Below, piece by piece: positions 17,790 through 25,791 of a stretch of DNA of 64,000 bases; the stretch's first letter is position 1, and the number at the start of each line of letters is the position of its first letter. This DNA comes from Microlunatus speluncae (GTDB lineage: Bacteria > Actinomycetota > Actinomycetes > Propionibacteriales > Propionibacteriaceae). The position numbers and the translations under genes are program-made. The notes beneath the pieces are model-generated. The model was given only the letters and a program-made list of their open reading frames with translations. It did no database searches and was not told where the DNA came from. The stretch covers positions 310,001-374,000 of the forward strand of contig NZ_VKCZ01000020.1 in the NCBI RefSeq assembly GCF_009299835.1, read 5' to 3'.

Positions 17790-17820
17790 AGTATTGAACT
17801 TGAAGTCAGCTTGAGATCAA
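17790..17820 (-). promoter_or_regulatory. Candidate MerR-type promoter for SDR-queA
   Basis: On the minus strand TTGATC (17820-17815) and AATACT (17795-17790) are separated by 19 bp that contain the imperfect dyad CTCAAGCTGACTTCAAG. The long spacer with a central dyad resembles MerR-family promoters. No MerR gene is in the window, so this is a weak prediction. Confidence 0.3.
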
Positions 17821-18872
17821 GAGCGAACGCCGGGAGTGCTCTCCCGGATCACCACCGACGACTTCGCGGTCCAGGCGATGCTCATCTCACCCGCCGGGCC
17901 GGTCGGTGCACTCAGCGCGTGCCGTACCGCTTCCCGGCCGATGTCGGCGAGCGGGATCCCGACCGTGGTCAGGCCCGGGGTCACGTCCTGCACGGTCGGG
18001 ATGTCGTCGTAACCGGCCACCGCGATGTCGATCCCCGGCCGCAACCCGGCCGAACGCAGTGCCGACATCGCGCCGACCGCCATCACGTCGTTGACCGCGA
18101 AGATCAATTCCAGGTCGTCCGTGCCGTCCTTGATCAACTCAAGGGCGCCGGAGTAGCCACCGTCCCGGGTGAACTCGGTGCTGATCACCCGGTGCTCCGA
18201 CAGCTCGACCCCGTGCGCGGCCAGGCCATCGCGGAAGCCACGGGTCCGTTCGTTCGAGGTCTCCAGGGCATCGCCGCCACGCAGCACCGCGAACCGCCGA
18301 TAGCCGAGCTCGGCCAACGCTTCGGCGAGGTGCCGGGCGCCGGCCACGTTGTCCATCGCCACGGTGCGGAACGGCAGCACCGGCTGACTGATCATGATCA
18401 CCCGGCCGCCGGACCGCTCCAGCGAGGCCAGCTCCTCGATCAGCGCCGGCTGGTCGGGGTTGTCGGCGATCCGGCTGCCGGCGACGATCATGATCCGCGG
18501 CCGCTGGGCGGCCATGGTGCGGACCAGGTCGAGCTCGCGGCCGGCGTCCCGGCCGGTCGCGGCCATGGTCACCGCGAGCCCGGCGACGTCGGCCGCCTCG
18601 ATCACGCCGGCGGCGATCCGGGAGAAGTACGGGTCGGACACGTCGCCGACCAACAGCCCGACGGTGGAGGTGGTGCCGCGGGCCACCGCCTGCGCGGCGT
18701 AGTTCGGCTTGTAGTTGAGTCGTTTCGCGGCAGCGAGCACCCGGGCCCGGTAGTCGTCCCGGACCCGGCGAGCGCTGCCGTTGATCGCGCGAGAGGCGGT
18801 CGCCAACGAGACGCCGGCCTCCCTGGCGACATCGTGCAGCGTGATCGGGCTCGGCCCGTTCGGTCGCGGCAT
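17817..18872 (-). CDS. LacI-family transcriptional regulator
   Basis: 351 residues. An N-terminal LacI helix-turn-helix (TLHDVAREAGVSLATASRAIN, ~11-31) with hinge helix YAAQAVARG is followed by a periplasmic-binding-like ligand domain: TVGLLVGDVSDPYFSRIAAGVIEAA, IFAVNDVMAVGAMSALRSAGLRPG and VAGYDDIPTVQDVTPGLTTV. It probably represses sugar or sugar-acid catabolism. The divergent neighbour is an aldehyde dehydrogenase of the alpha-ketoglutarate-semialdehyde type, a sugar-acid catabolic enzyme and therefore a likely target. No clear operator palindrome was found in the 108-bp gap. Confidence 0.93.
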   Translation of the reverse strand: MPRPNGPSPITLHDVAREAGVSLATASRAINGSARRVRDDYRARVLAAAKRLNYKPNYAAQAVARGTTSTVGLLVGDVSDPYFSRIAAGVIEAADVAGLAVTMAATGRDAGRELDLVRTMAAQRPRIMIVAGSRIADNPDQPALIEELASLERSGGRVIMISQPVLPFRTVAMDNVAGARHLAEALAELGYRRFAVLRGGDALETSNERTRGFRDGLAAHGVELSEHRVISTEFTRDGGYSGALELIKDGTDDLELIFAVNDVMAVGAMSALRSAGLRPGIDIAVAGYDDIPTVQDVTPGLTTVGIPLADIGREAVRHALSAPTGPAGEMSIAWTAKSSVVIRESTPGVRS

Positions 18873-18980
18873 GGGGTCATTGTTGCAGTCAGGACGCCGC
18901 GAGGCCGGGCAACGCGGCCAATGAAATGATGGTGGCGCAGGCTGACCGGGATCGAATCGTCGTCCCAGGAGAGGGGACCC

Positions 18981-20438
18981 ATGTCAGATCGTCCGCCCAT
19001 CACCCAACCCGGACTCGACCAGGCACTACGCTCCGCCGCGCGCGCGGCGACCGCGCTGGCCACCGCCGAACCGGCCACCCGGGCGAGCTGGCTGCGGGCG
19101 ATCGCCGACGAGCTCGACGCGCACTCCGACGAGCTGGTGGCGCTGGCTCAGGAGGAGACCCGGCTGCCGCAGGCGCGGCTGGCCGGCGAGGTCAAGCGGA
19201 CCACCTTCCAGCTGCGCTTGACCGCCGACGCGGTTGAGGAGGGCTCCTGGCTCGAGGTCGCGATCGACCACGCCGATCCGGACTGGCCGACCGGACCGCG
19301 GCCCGACCTGCGCCGGGTGCTGCGGGCGCTCGGCCCGGTGCTGGTGGTGGCCGCCAGCAACTTCCCGTTCGCCTTCAGCGTCGCCGGCGGGGACACCGCC
19401 TCCGCGCTCGGCGCCGGCTGTCCGGTCGTGCTCAAGGTGCACCCGGGCCATCCGCGACTGTCCGACCGCACCGGTGAACTGGTGCTCGCCGCCCTGGCCG
19501 AAGCCGGAGCGCCGGCCGGCACGTTCGCGCTGATCAGCAGCGAGGAGGATGCCCAGGCGGCGCTTCGCGACCCGCGGATCAAGGCCGGGGCCTTCACCGG
19601 ATCGATCCGCGGCGGCCGGGCGCTGTTCGACATCGCGGCCGGCCGGCCCGACCCGGTGCCGTTCTACGGCGAGCTGGGCAGCGTCAACCCGGTCTTCGTC
19701 CTGCCGTCCGCGCTGCGCCGGCAGTCCGAGACCCTGTCCGGCTTCGTCGGCTCGTACACGCTCGGGGTGGGTCAGTTCTGCACCAAGCCGGGCGTGCTGT
19801 TCGCGCCGCGGAGCCAGGGCATGCTGGACGAGTTGGCCGAGCTGGTCGGCGGCGTCGCCCCGGCCCGGCCGCTGAACGACCGGATCGCCCAGGGCTTCAC
19901 CGGCCGGCTGGCCGAGCTGAGCGAGCTGTGGCAGCCGGTCCGGGAGGGTTCGCACGGCGAGGACGGGCTGACCCCGTCCCTGTTCGCGACCACCATCGAC
20001 GAGGCGCTGAACGATCTGGACGGCCTGTTCGAGGAGGCCTTCGGGCCGGCCTCGGTGGTCGTCGGCTACGACGATCCGGCCGAGCTGGTCGCGCTGGCCC
20101 GGCGGCTGCCCGGCCAGCTGACCGCGACCGTGCACGGCGACGAGGACGACCCGGTCGCCCCGGAGCTGCTCGGGGTCCTCGCCGCCCACGCCGGCCGGGT
20201 GATCTGGAACGGCTGGCCGACCGGCGTCTCGGTCACCTGGGCGATGCAGCACGGCGGCGGCTGGCCCGCGACCACCGCCTCGGTGCACACCTCCGTCGGC
20301 CCGACCGCGCTGCGCCGCTTCGTCGCACCGGTCGCCTTCCAGGACGTACCGGAGGCGCTGCTGCCGGCGGCCGTCCGCGACAGCAACCCGCTAGGCATCT
20401 GGCAGCGGATCGACGGCAAGCTGACGCCGCCCGCCTGA
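18981..20438 (+). CDS. Aldehyde dehydrogenase (alpha-ketoglutaric semialdehyde dehydrogenase type)
   Basis: 485 residues. VVAASNFPFAFSVAGGDTASALGAGCPVVLK is the cofactor-binding region of the KGSADH-like ALDH subgroup. GELGSVNP holds the general-base Glu and GVGQFCTKPG the nucleophilic Cys. The subgroup oxidises 2,5-dioxopentanoate in uronate, hexarate or pentose catabolism; that exact substrate is inferred. The ATG at 18981 follows AGGAGAGGGGACCC. It is divergent from a LacI regulator. Its 3' end overlaps the convergent PIN gene by 48 bp. Confidence 0.9.
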   Translation: MSDRPPITQPGLDQALRSAARAATALATAEPATRASWLRAIADELDAHSDELVALAQEETRLPQARLAGEVKRTTFQLRLTADAVEEGSWLEVAIDHADPDWPTGPRPDLRRVLRALGPVLVVAASNFPFAFSVAGGDTASALGAGCPVVLKVHPGHPRLSDRTGELVLAALAEAGAPAGTFALISSEEDAQAALRDPRIKAGAFTGSIRGGRALFDIAAGRPDPVPFYGELGSVNPVFVLPSALRRQSETLSGFVGSYTLGVGQFCTKPGVLFAPRSQGMLDELAELVGGVAPARPLNDRIAQGFTGRLAELSELWQPVREGSHGEDGLTPSLFATTIDEALNDLDGLFEEAFGPASVVVGYDDPAELVALARRLPGQLTATVHGDEDDPVAPELLGVLAAHAGRVIWNGWPTGVSVTWAMQHGGGWPATTASVHTSVGPTALRRFVAPVAFQDVPEALLPAAVRDSNPLGIWQRIDGKLTPPA

Positions 20439-20849
20439 CCGCTGGGCGCCGTCGGTCCCCGGTGCGATCACCTCGAGCCCGGTAGCCCTGGCGGCCTCGC
20501 CCAGTCTGCGGTCATAGGTGAGGACGGCAGCGACGTCGAGGCGTATCGCTGCCTCCAGGTGCAATGCATCGAGGGTGCGCAGATAAGGCATAGGCAGGAA
20601 TCCGGCGCCGCGGTAGACAGCCCGGTCCAGTGCTGCGAGAGCCACGCCCTCGAGGATGCGGCTCACGTCCGGTTGCTCGAGCCCCTCCCGGATCGCCACT
20701 CGGCGCAATTCGGTCTCGAGCAGGTCACTGGAGACCAGCGTTGCCGGAGTCCGGTCGAGCCAGTCCAGGAGCGCTTGGCTCTCGGGCTGGTCGATCAGGA
20801 GCGCGCCGAGGGCGGACGTGTCAACATAGACGACCGGAGGAGCTGTCAC
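20391..20849 (-). CDS. PIN-domain ribonuclease toxin, VapC-like
   Basis: About 152 residues. The PIN acidic residues are present: D10 in VYVDTSALG, Glu in LLETELRR, Asp in TLDALHLEAAI, and Asp in LTYDRRL. VapC toxins cleave specific tRNAs or rRNA. The GTG at 20849 overlaps the antitoxin stop (GTGA), giving tight translational coupling; the frame is open further upstream, but that segment overlaps the antitoxin gene. The C-terminal ~16 codons are antisense to the aldehyde dehydrogenase 3' end, so the tail (QRSGGRRQLAVDPLPDA) may be non-native. Confidence 0.88.
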   Translation of the reverse strand: MTAPPVVYVDTSALGALLIDQPESQALLDWLDRTPATLVSSDLLETELRRVAIREGLEQPDVSRILEGVALAALDRAVYRGAGFLPMPYLRTLDALHLEAAIRLDVAAVLTYDRRLGEAARATGLEVIAPGTDGAQRSGGRRQLAVDPLPDA

Positions 20850-21124
20850 AGTCGGTCCTCGCGCAGATCGTCGAGGATCGCTGCGTTGTCGCGGCCGGTC
20901 TTTCGCTCGATGGCCAGGGCTGCCCAACCGCCCTTGCGGCGTGCCGGACGAGCGATCGCCAGGGTCGGGGCGGGTGCGTCGAGCGGCACGATCCGGCCAA
21001 CCGGCACTCCGCTGTTGGTCAGGACGAACGAGTGGCCCTCACTGACCGCGCGAAGAACGCGGCCGGATTCGTTGCGCAACTCTCGCTGCGAAAGGCTTTC
21101 AGGCCAAGGTTCGGCGGCGCTCAT
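20846..21124 (-). CDS. Phd/YefM-type antitoxin
   Basis: 92 residues from the ATG at 21124; an in-frame ATG at 21151 would add nine. SQRELRNESGRVLRAVSEGHSFVLTNSGVPVGRIVPLDA is the Phd/YefM DNA-binding and dimer fold. The C-terminal part (ALAIERKTGRDNAAILDDLREDRL) is the expected toxin-neutralising helix. It should bind and inactivate the PIN protein encoded next and autoregulate the operon. Confidence 0.88.
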   Translation of the reverse strand: MSAAEPWPESLSQRELRNESGRVLRAVSEGHSFVLTNSGVPVGRIVPLDAPAPTLAIARPARRKGGWAALAIERKTGRDNAAILDDLREDRL

Positions 21125-21151
21125 GCGACGAGCGTAGCACGCGTGCGACAC

Positions 21152-22366
21152 CTAGCTCCCCGCTCGGCGCCGAAGTCGCCGCCGGTCCCGCTTGCCGAGC
21201 TTGATCACGTCGCCGGTGCTGATCGAGATCGACGCGTCCGGATCGGTCAGCTTGGTGCCGTTGACGGAGACACCGCCCTGGGTGATCAGCCGCAGCAGCT
21301 CGCTCCGGCTGGCTTCCGGCCGGGCCCGGCGCAGCAGTTCGATCACCGTGAGTTGATCATGATCGAGGGCGAGCGTCGGCAGGTCGACCGGTAGCTCACC
21401 CGCCGAGAACAGGCTGAGGAAAGCGGATCGTTCCCCGGCGGCCGTGGCGGCGCCGTGGTAGCGGGCGACGATCGCCTCGGCCAGATCGAGCTTCGCGTCC
21501 CTGGCCTCCCGGCCCCCGGCCGCTGCCCGCCGGGCGAGCTCGGCGACCCGATCGGCGGGTAGGTCGGAGTAGATCGTCGCGTAGGTCCCGATCAGCGGAT
21601 CCAGCAGCCGCATCAGCTTGCCGAGCTTGTCGGTCGGGCTGTCGATCAGGCCGACGTAGTTGCCGAGCGACTTGGACTGCTTCGGTCCACCGTCCAGCCC
21701 CGGCGTGATCTTGGTCGTGATCACAGCCTGTGGTTCGGCGCCGAGGCGTTGTTGCAGGTGCCGGCCCATCATCTCGTTGTAGAGCTGATCGGTGCCGACG
21801 ATGGTGAGATCGCTCTCCAGGGCGAAGCTGTCGTAGCCCTGCAGCACCGGGTAGATCAACTCGTGCCCCGCGATGTCCATCCCGGCGGCGATCCGCTCGG
21901 CGAACATGTCCCGCGCGATCAACCGGCCGTGAGTGACCAGGGCCAGCACGTCCAGCAGTCCGCCGACGCCGAGCGGCTCCAGCCATTCGGAGTTGCGGCG
22001 CACCTCGAACAGGTCGTCGTCGGATCGCAGCACAGTGCTGACCTGATCAAGGTACGCCGCCGCGTTCCGATCGATCTCCTCCCCGCTGAGCACCGGCCGG
22101 GTTTCGGACCGGTCGGTGGGGTCGCCGATCCTGGTGGTCACGTCGCCGAGCAGGAAGATCACCCGGTGACCGCGATCCTGCAGGTAGCGCATCAGCCACA
22201 GGTTGACCGCGTGGCCGAGATGAAGATCGGGAGCGGTGCAGTCGACGCCGTACTTGATCCGCAGCGGCCGGCCGGACTCGAGCCGTTGGACGAACGTCTC
22301 CCGGCCGACGATCTGTTCTGTGGTCCGGGCGAAATGATCAAGGATGTGCTGTGCTGCTGAAGACAT
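21152..22366 (-). CDS. tyrS: Tyrosyl-tRNA synthetase, divergent type
   Basis: 404 residues. A class I synthetase with the HIGH-equivalent HLGH (DLHLGHAVNLWLMR, ~51), a KMSKS-equivalent KQSKS (GGPKQSKSLGNYVGL), LLGDVTTRIGDPT in the Rossmann fold, and a C-terminal S4 RNA-binding domain (SELLRLITQGGVSVNGTKLTDP, ~348-370). The arrangement is closest to TyrZ-like TyrRS but several positions deviate (GVDCTAPD for GFDPTAPD, KQSKS for KMSKS), so it could be a secondary synthetase or paralogue. The ATG at 22366 begins MSSAAQHILDHF. No T-box signature is seen upstream. Confidence 0.82.
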   Translation of the reverse strand: MSSAAQHILDHFARTTEQIVGRETFVQRLESGRPLRIKYGVDCTAPDLHLGHAVNLWLMRYLQDRGHRVIFLLGDVTTRIGDPTDRSETRPVLSGEEIDRNAAAYLDQVSTVLRSDDDLFEVRRNSEWLEPLGVGGLLDVLALVTHGRLIARDMFAERIAAGMDIAGHELIYPVLQGYDSFALESDLTIVGTDQLYNEMMGRHLQQRLGAEPQAVITTKITPGLDGGPKQSKSLGNYVGLIDSPTDKLGKLMRLLDPLIGTYATIYSDLPADRVAELARRAAAGGREARDAKLDLAEAIVARYHGAATAAGERSAFLSLFSAGELPVDLPTLALDHDQLTVIELLRRARPEASRSELLRLITQGGVSVNGTKLTDPDASISISTGDVIKLGKRDRRRLRRRAGS

Positions 22367-22530
22367 GGGATTCCCTCGGTGAGCCGGATGATCAAGGATC
22401 GGGGACGGCTCTGCGGAGGGCGCCGGACGGCTAGGAGCAGGACGACAGGACCGGAGCTCCTCCCAGAGCCCGGCTATAGTCGATCGCTCGCTGCGGCACG
22501 GGCCGACCATAACATGCGACGGAGGATGCG

Positions 22531-23073
22531 GTGGGCGTCGACGACGAGCGGCCGGATGGCTACTCCGACCGGGAATGGCGGGACTGGCAGCGGCGCCGCG
22601 GCAACCGCGATGCCGAGGTGCGGCGGCTGCAGGCGGCCGGGCAGTGCTACCAGTGCCATGATCAACTCCTCGGCGGGACACTGCTCGGCCGGGACACCGT
22701 GATCGCCCGCCGTGGCCCGGTGCAGGCCGCGCTGTCGGCCGACCCGCGGGCCCCCGGCCACACGATCGTCGGCTGGCTGCCACACGTGCAGGACTTCCTC
22801 GGCTTGGACGAGGCCGAGACCGCGACGCTTTTCACCGCCGCCCGCGAGGTCGGACTGGCCCTGCGGGAGGCGGTCGGCTGCGAGCGGGTCTACCTGGTGA
22901 CCATGTCCGACGGCGAGCTCAACCACCTGCATCTGCAGCTGATCCCGCGCTACGCCGGCACCCCGATCGGGTCCCGCCGGCTGCTCGATCCGCGCCGGCC
23001 GCTACGCGGGGCGGCCGAGCTCACCGCTGCCGTACGCACGCGCCTCGGACCCACCTGGACCGCGCCCTCCTGA
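22531..23073 (+). CDS. HIT-family protein
   Basis: 180 residues. The histidine triad region is ELNHLHLQLIPRY, an HxHxQ form as found in branched HIT and GalT-like proteins. The N-terminal CYQCHDQLLGG has a CxxC that may bind metal. PGHTIVGWLPHVQDFLGLDEAETATLF is the usual HIT beta-alpha segment. It is probably a nucleotide hydrolase or transferase; the substrate is unknown. The GTG at 22531 follows GGAGG. The gene is divergent from tyrS. Confidence 0.85.
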   Translation: MGVDDERPDGYSDREWRDWQRRRGNRDAEVRRLQAAGQCYQCHDQLLGGTLLGRDTVIARRGPVQAALSADPRAPGHTIVGWLPHVQDFLGLDEAETATLFTAAREVGLALREAVGCERVYLVTMSDGELNHLHLQLIPRYAGTPIGSRRLLDPRRPLRGAAELTAAVRTRLGPTWTAPS

Positions 23074-23144
23074 CCGGATCGGCGAGGCTCGACGAGCGGG
23101 AAGTTGATCTTGGTTTGAGGTGGGATTCGGGTAGGATGTTGATC

Positions 23145-23813
23145 ATGACCTCGACGATCTCCCGGTACGACGACCATGCCGACTGGTATGTGGATTACAC
23201 CCGCGAATGGGGCTCGGCCGCGACGGATTTCCTGCCCGAACCGCTGGTCGGGCAGCGAATCCTCGACCTCGGCTGCGGCTGGGGACAGCTGAGCCGGGTC
23301 CTTGCCGACCGAGGTGCCCGAGTGACCGGCGTCGACCTCTCCGAACGGCTGCTCGGGCGGGCGCGGGAGCTCGAGGCGGAGCGGCCGGCCGGCATCGAGT
23401 ACCGGCACGGCGACGCGACCCGGGCGGATTGGTGGGACGGCGTCGGGTTCGACGGGGCGGTCTGCAACATGGCGCTGATGGACATGGACGACCTGGCCGG
23501 CGCGCTGTCCTCCGTGGCGACGGTGCTGGAGCCGGGCGGCTGGTTCGTCTTCACCCTGTTCCACCCGTGCTTCCCCGGTCGCCCCGGTGACGGGGCGACG
23601 CTGTCCAGCTGGCCGCCGGAAGGCGGCTACGCGACCGAGGGCTGGTGGAGCACCGAGCAGACCGGCGTCCGTGGCCACGTCGGCGCCAACCACCGGATGC
23701 TGTCGACGTACCTCAACGCCGTGCTTGCGGCCGGCCTGGAGTTCGTCCGCTTCACCGAACTCGGTGACGACATCCCGCAACGGCTCGTCGTCCACACCCG
23801 CCGCCCTGCCTAG
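23145..23813 (+). CDS. SAM-dependent methyltransferase, class I
   Basis: About 222 residues. ILDLGCGWGQLSRVLADRGARVTGVDLSERLL is SAM-binding motif I with the acidic residue after beta-2. VCNMALMDMDDLAGALSSVATVLEPGGWFVFTLFHPCF matches Methyltransf_11/25. The acceptor cannot be inferred. The ATG at 23145 (MTSTISRYD) has GTAGGA eight bases upstream; ATG 23136 is an alternative. The gene ends just before palindrome copy 5. Confidence 0.88.
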   Translation: MTSTISRYDDHADWYVDYTREWGSAATDFLPEPLVGQRILDLGCGWGQLSRVLADRGARVTGVDLSERLLGRARELEAERPAGIEYRHGDATRADWWDGVGFDGAVCNMALMDMDDLAGALSSVATVLEPGGWFVFTLFHPCFPGRPGDGATLSSWPPEGGYATEGWWSTEQTGVRGHVGANHRMLSTYLNAVLAAGLEFVRFTELGDDIPQRLVVHTRRPA

Positions 23814-23869
23814 CCCACTTGTCAGAACTGAGTTGTGCCAGGACACAACTCAGTTCTGACAACTCGGAG
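23814..23869. repeat. Short palindrome family, copy 5
   Basis: CCCACTTGTCAGAACTGAGT pairs with ACTCAGTTCTGACAACTCGG; the inner GTTGTGCC/GGACACAAC also pairs. It follows the methyltransferase stop directly and abuts the foldback element at 23870. Confidence 0.92.
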
Positions 23870-24037
23870 TTAGGAGGGCGGTGTCAAACGGTGGCCGCTG
23901 CGAGCGGCGCCCGGGCACGCACTGGACAGCGTTGTCGTCGGTCGACGTAGAACACCGCTACGCCTCCCTCCTCCGCCTTGTCCAGCACGCACCCGGGCAC
24001 CGCTCGCAACGACCACCGTTCGACACCACCCTCCTAG
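23870..24037. mobile_element. Foldback (MITE-like) element, copy 1
   Basis: A ~165-bp inverted repeat. The arms run from TTAGGAGGGCGGTGTC inward to CACTGGACA on the left and are mirrored on the right by TGTCCAGCACG out to ACCACCCTCCTAG; arm identity is ~85%. The centre (23928-23979) carries GCGTTGTCGTCGGTCG...CCTCCTCCGCCTTG, shared with copies at 35928 and 55036. An internal hairpin GACGTAG/CTACGCC is present. It has TTAG and CTAG at its two ends, and the right-hand CTAG contains the stop codon of the YibE/F gene. No transposase is encoded. Confidence 0.8.
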
Positions 24038-25740
24038 CGCTTGCTGCCGCCGCCCTGGGTGTCGTCGTCGGACTCGCGGAGATGGGAGAAGTCGCCGAAC
24101 TCGGCCTCCTCCTTGGCCTCCCGGGCTCGGCGGGAGCGGCCGTGGTCGGTGTCGCCGCGGCGGAACAGCCGGCCGATCGCCGTCTGCGTCATCGTCGACT
24201 CGACCTCCGGCTCGCTCGCGCTGGGCGCGGTCCGGCCGGACTGAGGCTCCTCCCGGCCGGTCTGGGACTCCTTCCGGGCGGCGCGGCTCGCGCCGGCGCC
24301 ACGGTCGGCGCGCCGGCCGGGAGCCGAGGGAGCGGAGCGGACGGCCCGGGTGGTCTCGGTCTTCGGGTCTGCCGCGCTGGGTGATTCCGCGGACCGGGCC
24401 GCCGTGCCCGGCGACTCGGCCGACCGACCGGACCGGCCGGTCCGGGCCGAGAACGGGGTGGCCCGGGAAGCCCGGGGCTTGGCGGGGCTGGCCGGAGTGC
24501 CGGAGCCGGCGGGCGCCAGGGCGGCACCGCCGGAGCGATCGCTGACCCGGACCACGGCGACGCCGATCACGGTGGTCAGCGGTACGGCCAGGATCAGGCC
24601 GATCGAGCCGATCAGGGTCCGGATCACCTCACCGGCAAACTGCTCGGTCTGCACCACGTCGATCAGCGGCCGCTGATAGATCACGATCAGCAGCAGCACC
24701 GGCAGCACCGCGCCGGCGGTGGCGAAGGCGATCGTGTAGACGGTCGAGGCGATGTGGTCCCGGCCGATCCGCATCGCCCGGGAGAAGAGGCGCTTCCGAT
24801 CCGGGTCGGCGTCGGCCAGCTCCCAGACCGCGGAGGCCTGGGTGATCGTGACGTCGTTCAGCACGCCGAGCCCGGCGATGATGATGCCGCAGATCACCAC
24901 CGAGGTCAGTTGCATGTTGGGCGCCGTCGCGGCCAGGACATAGTCGTCCTCTGCGGAGACGCCGGTCAGGTGCGCCCATTCGGTTGCCATCCAGCCCAGG
25001 AACGCGCTCAGCACCAGGCCGAACAGCGTGCCTAACAGTGCTGTTGTGGTTCGCGCGCTGAAGCCGTGCGCCGCGTACAGCACGACGAACATGATCGCCG
25101 CCGACCCGATCAGCCCGACCAGGATCGGATTCGACCCGGACACCAGGGCCGGGAACATGAACTTGATCAGGATGAACCCGGCGAATGCCAACCCGATCAG
25201 GGACGCGAAGCCGCGCCATCGCGCCACCGCGACGACCAGCACCGCGAAGATCAGGGCGAACACGGCCAGCGGCAACGTACGTTCGAAATCGGAGAACTGA
25301 TACGCCGGTGGTTGCCCGCTCTCGGCCGGCACCCGCATCAGTTTCAACTTCTGCCCGATCGAGACCCCGGACTTGTAGATCGTGTCCGAGACGGCGATCT
25401 GGACGGTCTGCCCCTGCTCCGGCCCCTCGCTCAGCTCGACGGCGAGGTCGGCGCAGACCTGGGTGCTGCCGCCGGTCACCGAACCGGGCAGCCCCTCGCA
25501 GGAGATCTCGGTGATGTTGGTGACCTTGCCGGTGACGAACGTGATGTCCGGCGGATTCGCGAGGCTCGGATCGATCTTGGATTCGACGTCACGCGGCCAG
25601 AGGAAAATCAGCCCCGCGATGGTCCAGATCAGCAGCGGAATCAGGACGACCACCATGATCCGCAGGGCCTTGCGGTGCCGATCCTTGTCGGTCTCCGTCA
25701 GCTCCCGGTCATCGTTGTGGTGAGTATGTGTGTCCGTCAC
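24034..25740 (-). CDS. YibE/F family membrane protein with long basic disordered tail
   Basis: 568 residues. A cytoplasmic His/Asp-rich start (THTHHNDDRELTETDKDRH) precedes one helix (~28-50), then an extracytoplasmic beta domain (~60-155), then about seven helices of the YibE/F permease-like domain (GLGVLNDVTITQASAVWEL and IASTVYTIAFATAGAVLPVLLL are hallmarks). Residues ~410-568 form an A/S/R/P-rich tail without hydrophobic segments. YibE/F function is unknown; relatives sit near metal-homeostasis genes. The stop codon lies in the terminal CTAG of foldback copy 1. Confidence 0.9.
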   Translation of the reverse strand: MTDTHTHHNDDRELTETDKDRHRKALRIMVVVLIPLLIWTIAGLIFLWPRDVESKIDPSLANPPDITFVTGKVTNITEISCEGLPGSVTGGSTQVCADLAVELSEGPEQGQTVQIAVSDTIYKSGVSIGQKLKLMRVPAESGQPPAYQFSDFERTLPLAVFALIFAVLVVAVARWRGFASLIGLAFAGFILIKFMFPALVSGSNPILVGLIGSAAIMFVVLYAAHGFSARTTTALLGTLFGLVLSAFLGWMATEWAHLTGVSAEDDYVLAATAPNMQLTSVVICGIIIAGLGVLNDVTITQASAVWELADADPDRKRLFSRAMRIGRDHIASTVYTIAFATAGAVLPVLLLIVIYQRPLIDVVQTEQFAGEVIRTLIGSIGLILAVPLTTVIGVAVVRVSDRSGGAALAPAGSGTPASPAKPRASRATPFSARTGRSGRSAESPGTAARSAESPSAADPKTETTRAVRSAPSAPGRRADRGAGASRAARKESQTGREEPQSGRTAPSASEPEVESTMTQTAIGRLFRRGDTDHGRSRRAREAKEEAEFGDFSHLRESDDDTQGGGSKR

Positions 25741-25791
25741 GCTCTCCGCCTTGTGTCGTGTCTCAGACGCACGACACTAGTCTTAGTCCCC

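Noticed and set aside
22367..22530. T-box leader upstream of tyrS
   Set aside because: No T-box consensus or specifier-loop structure could be recognised; only ordinary leader sequence.
23881..24384. Coding frame starting in foldback copy 1
   Set aside because: The frame starts in the element and continues antisense to YibE/F; no homology.
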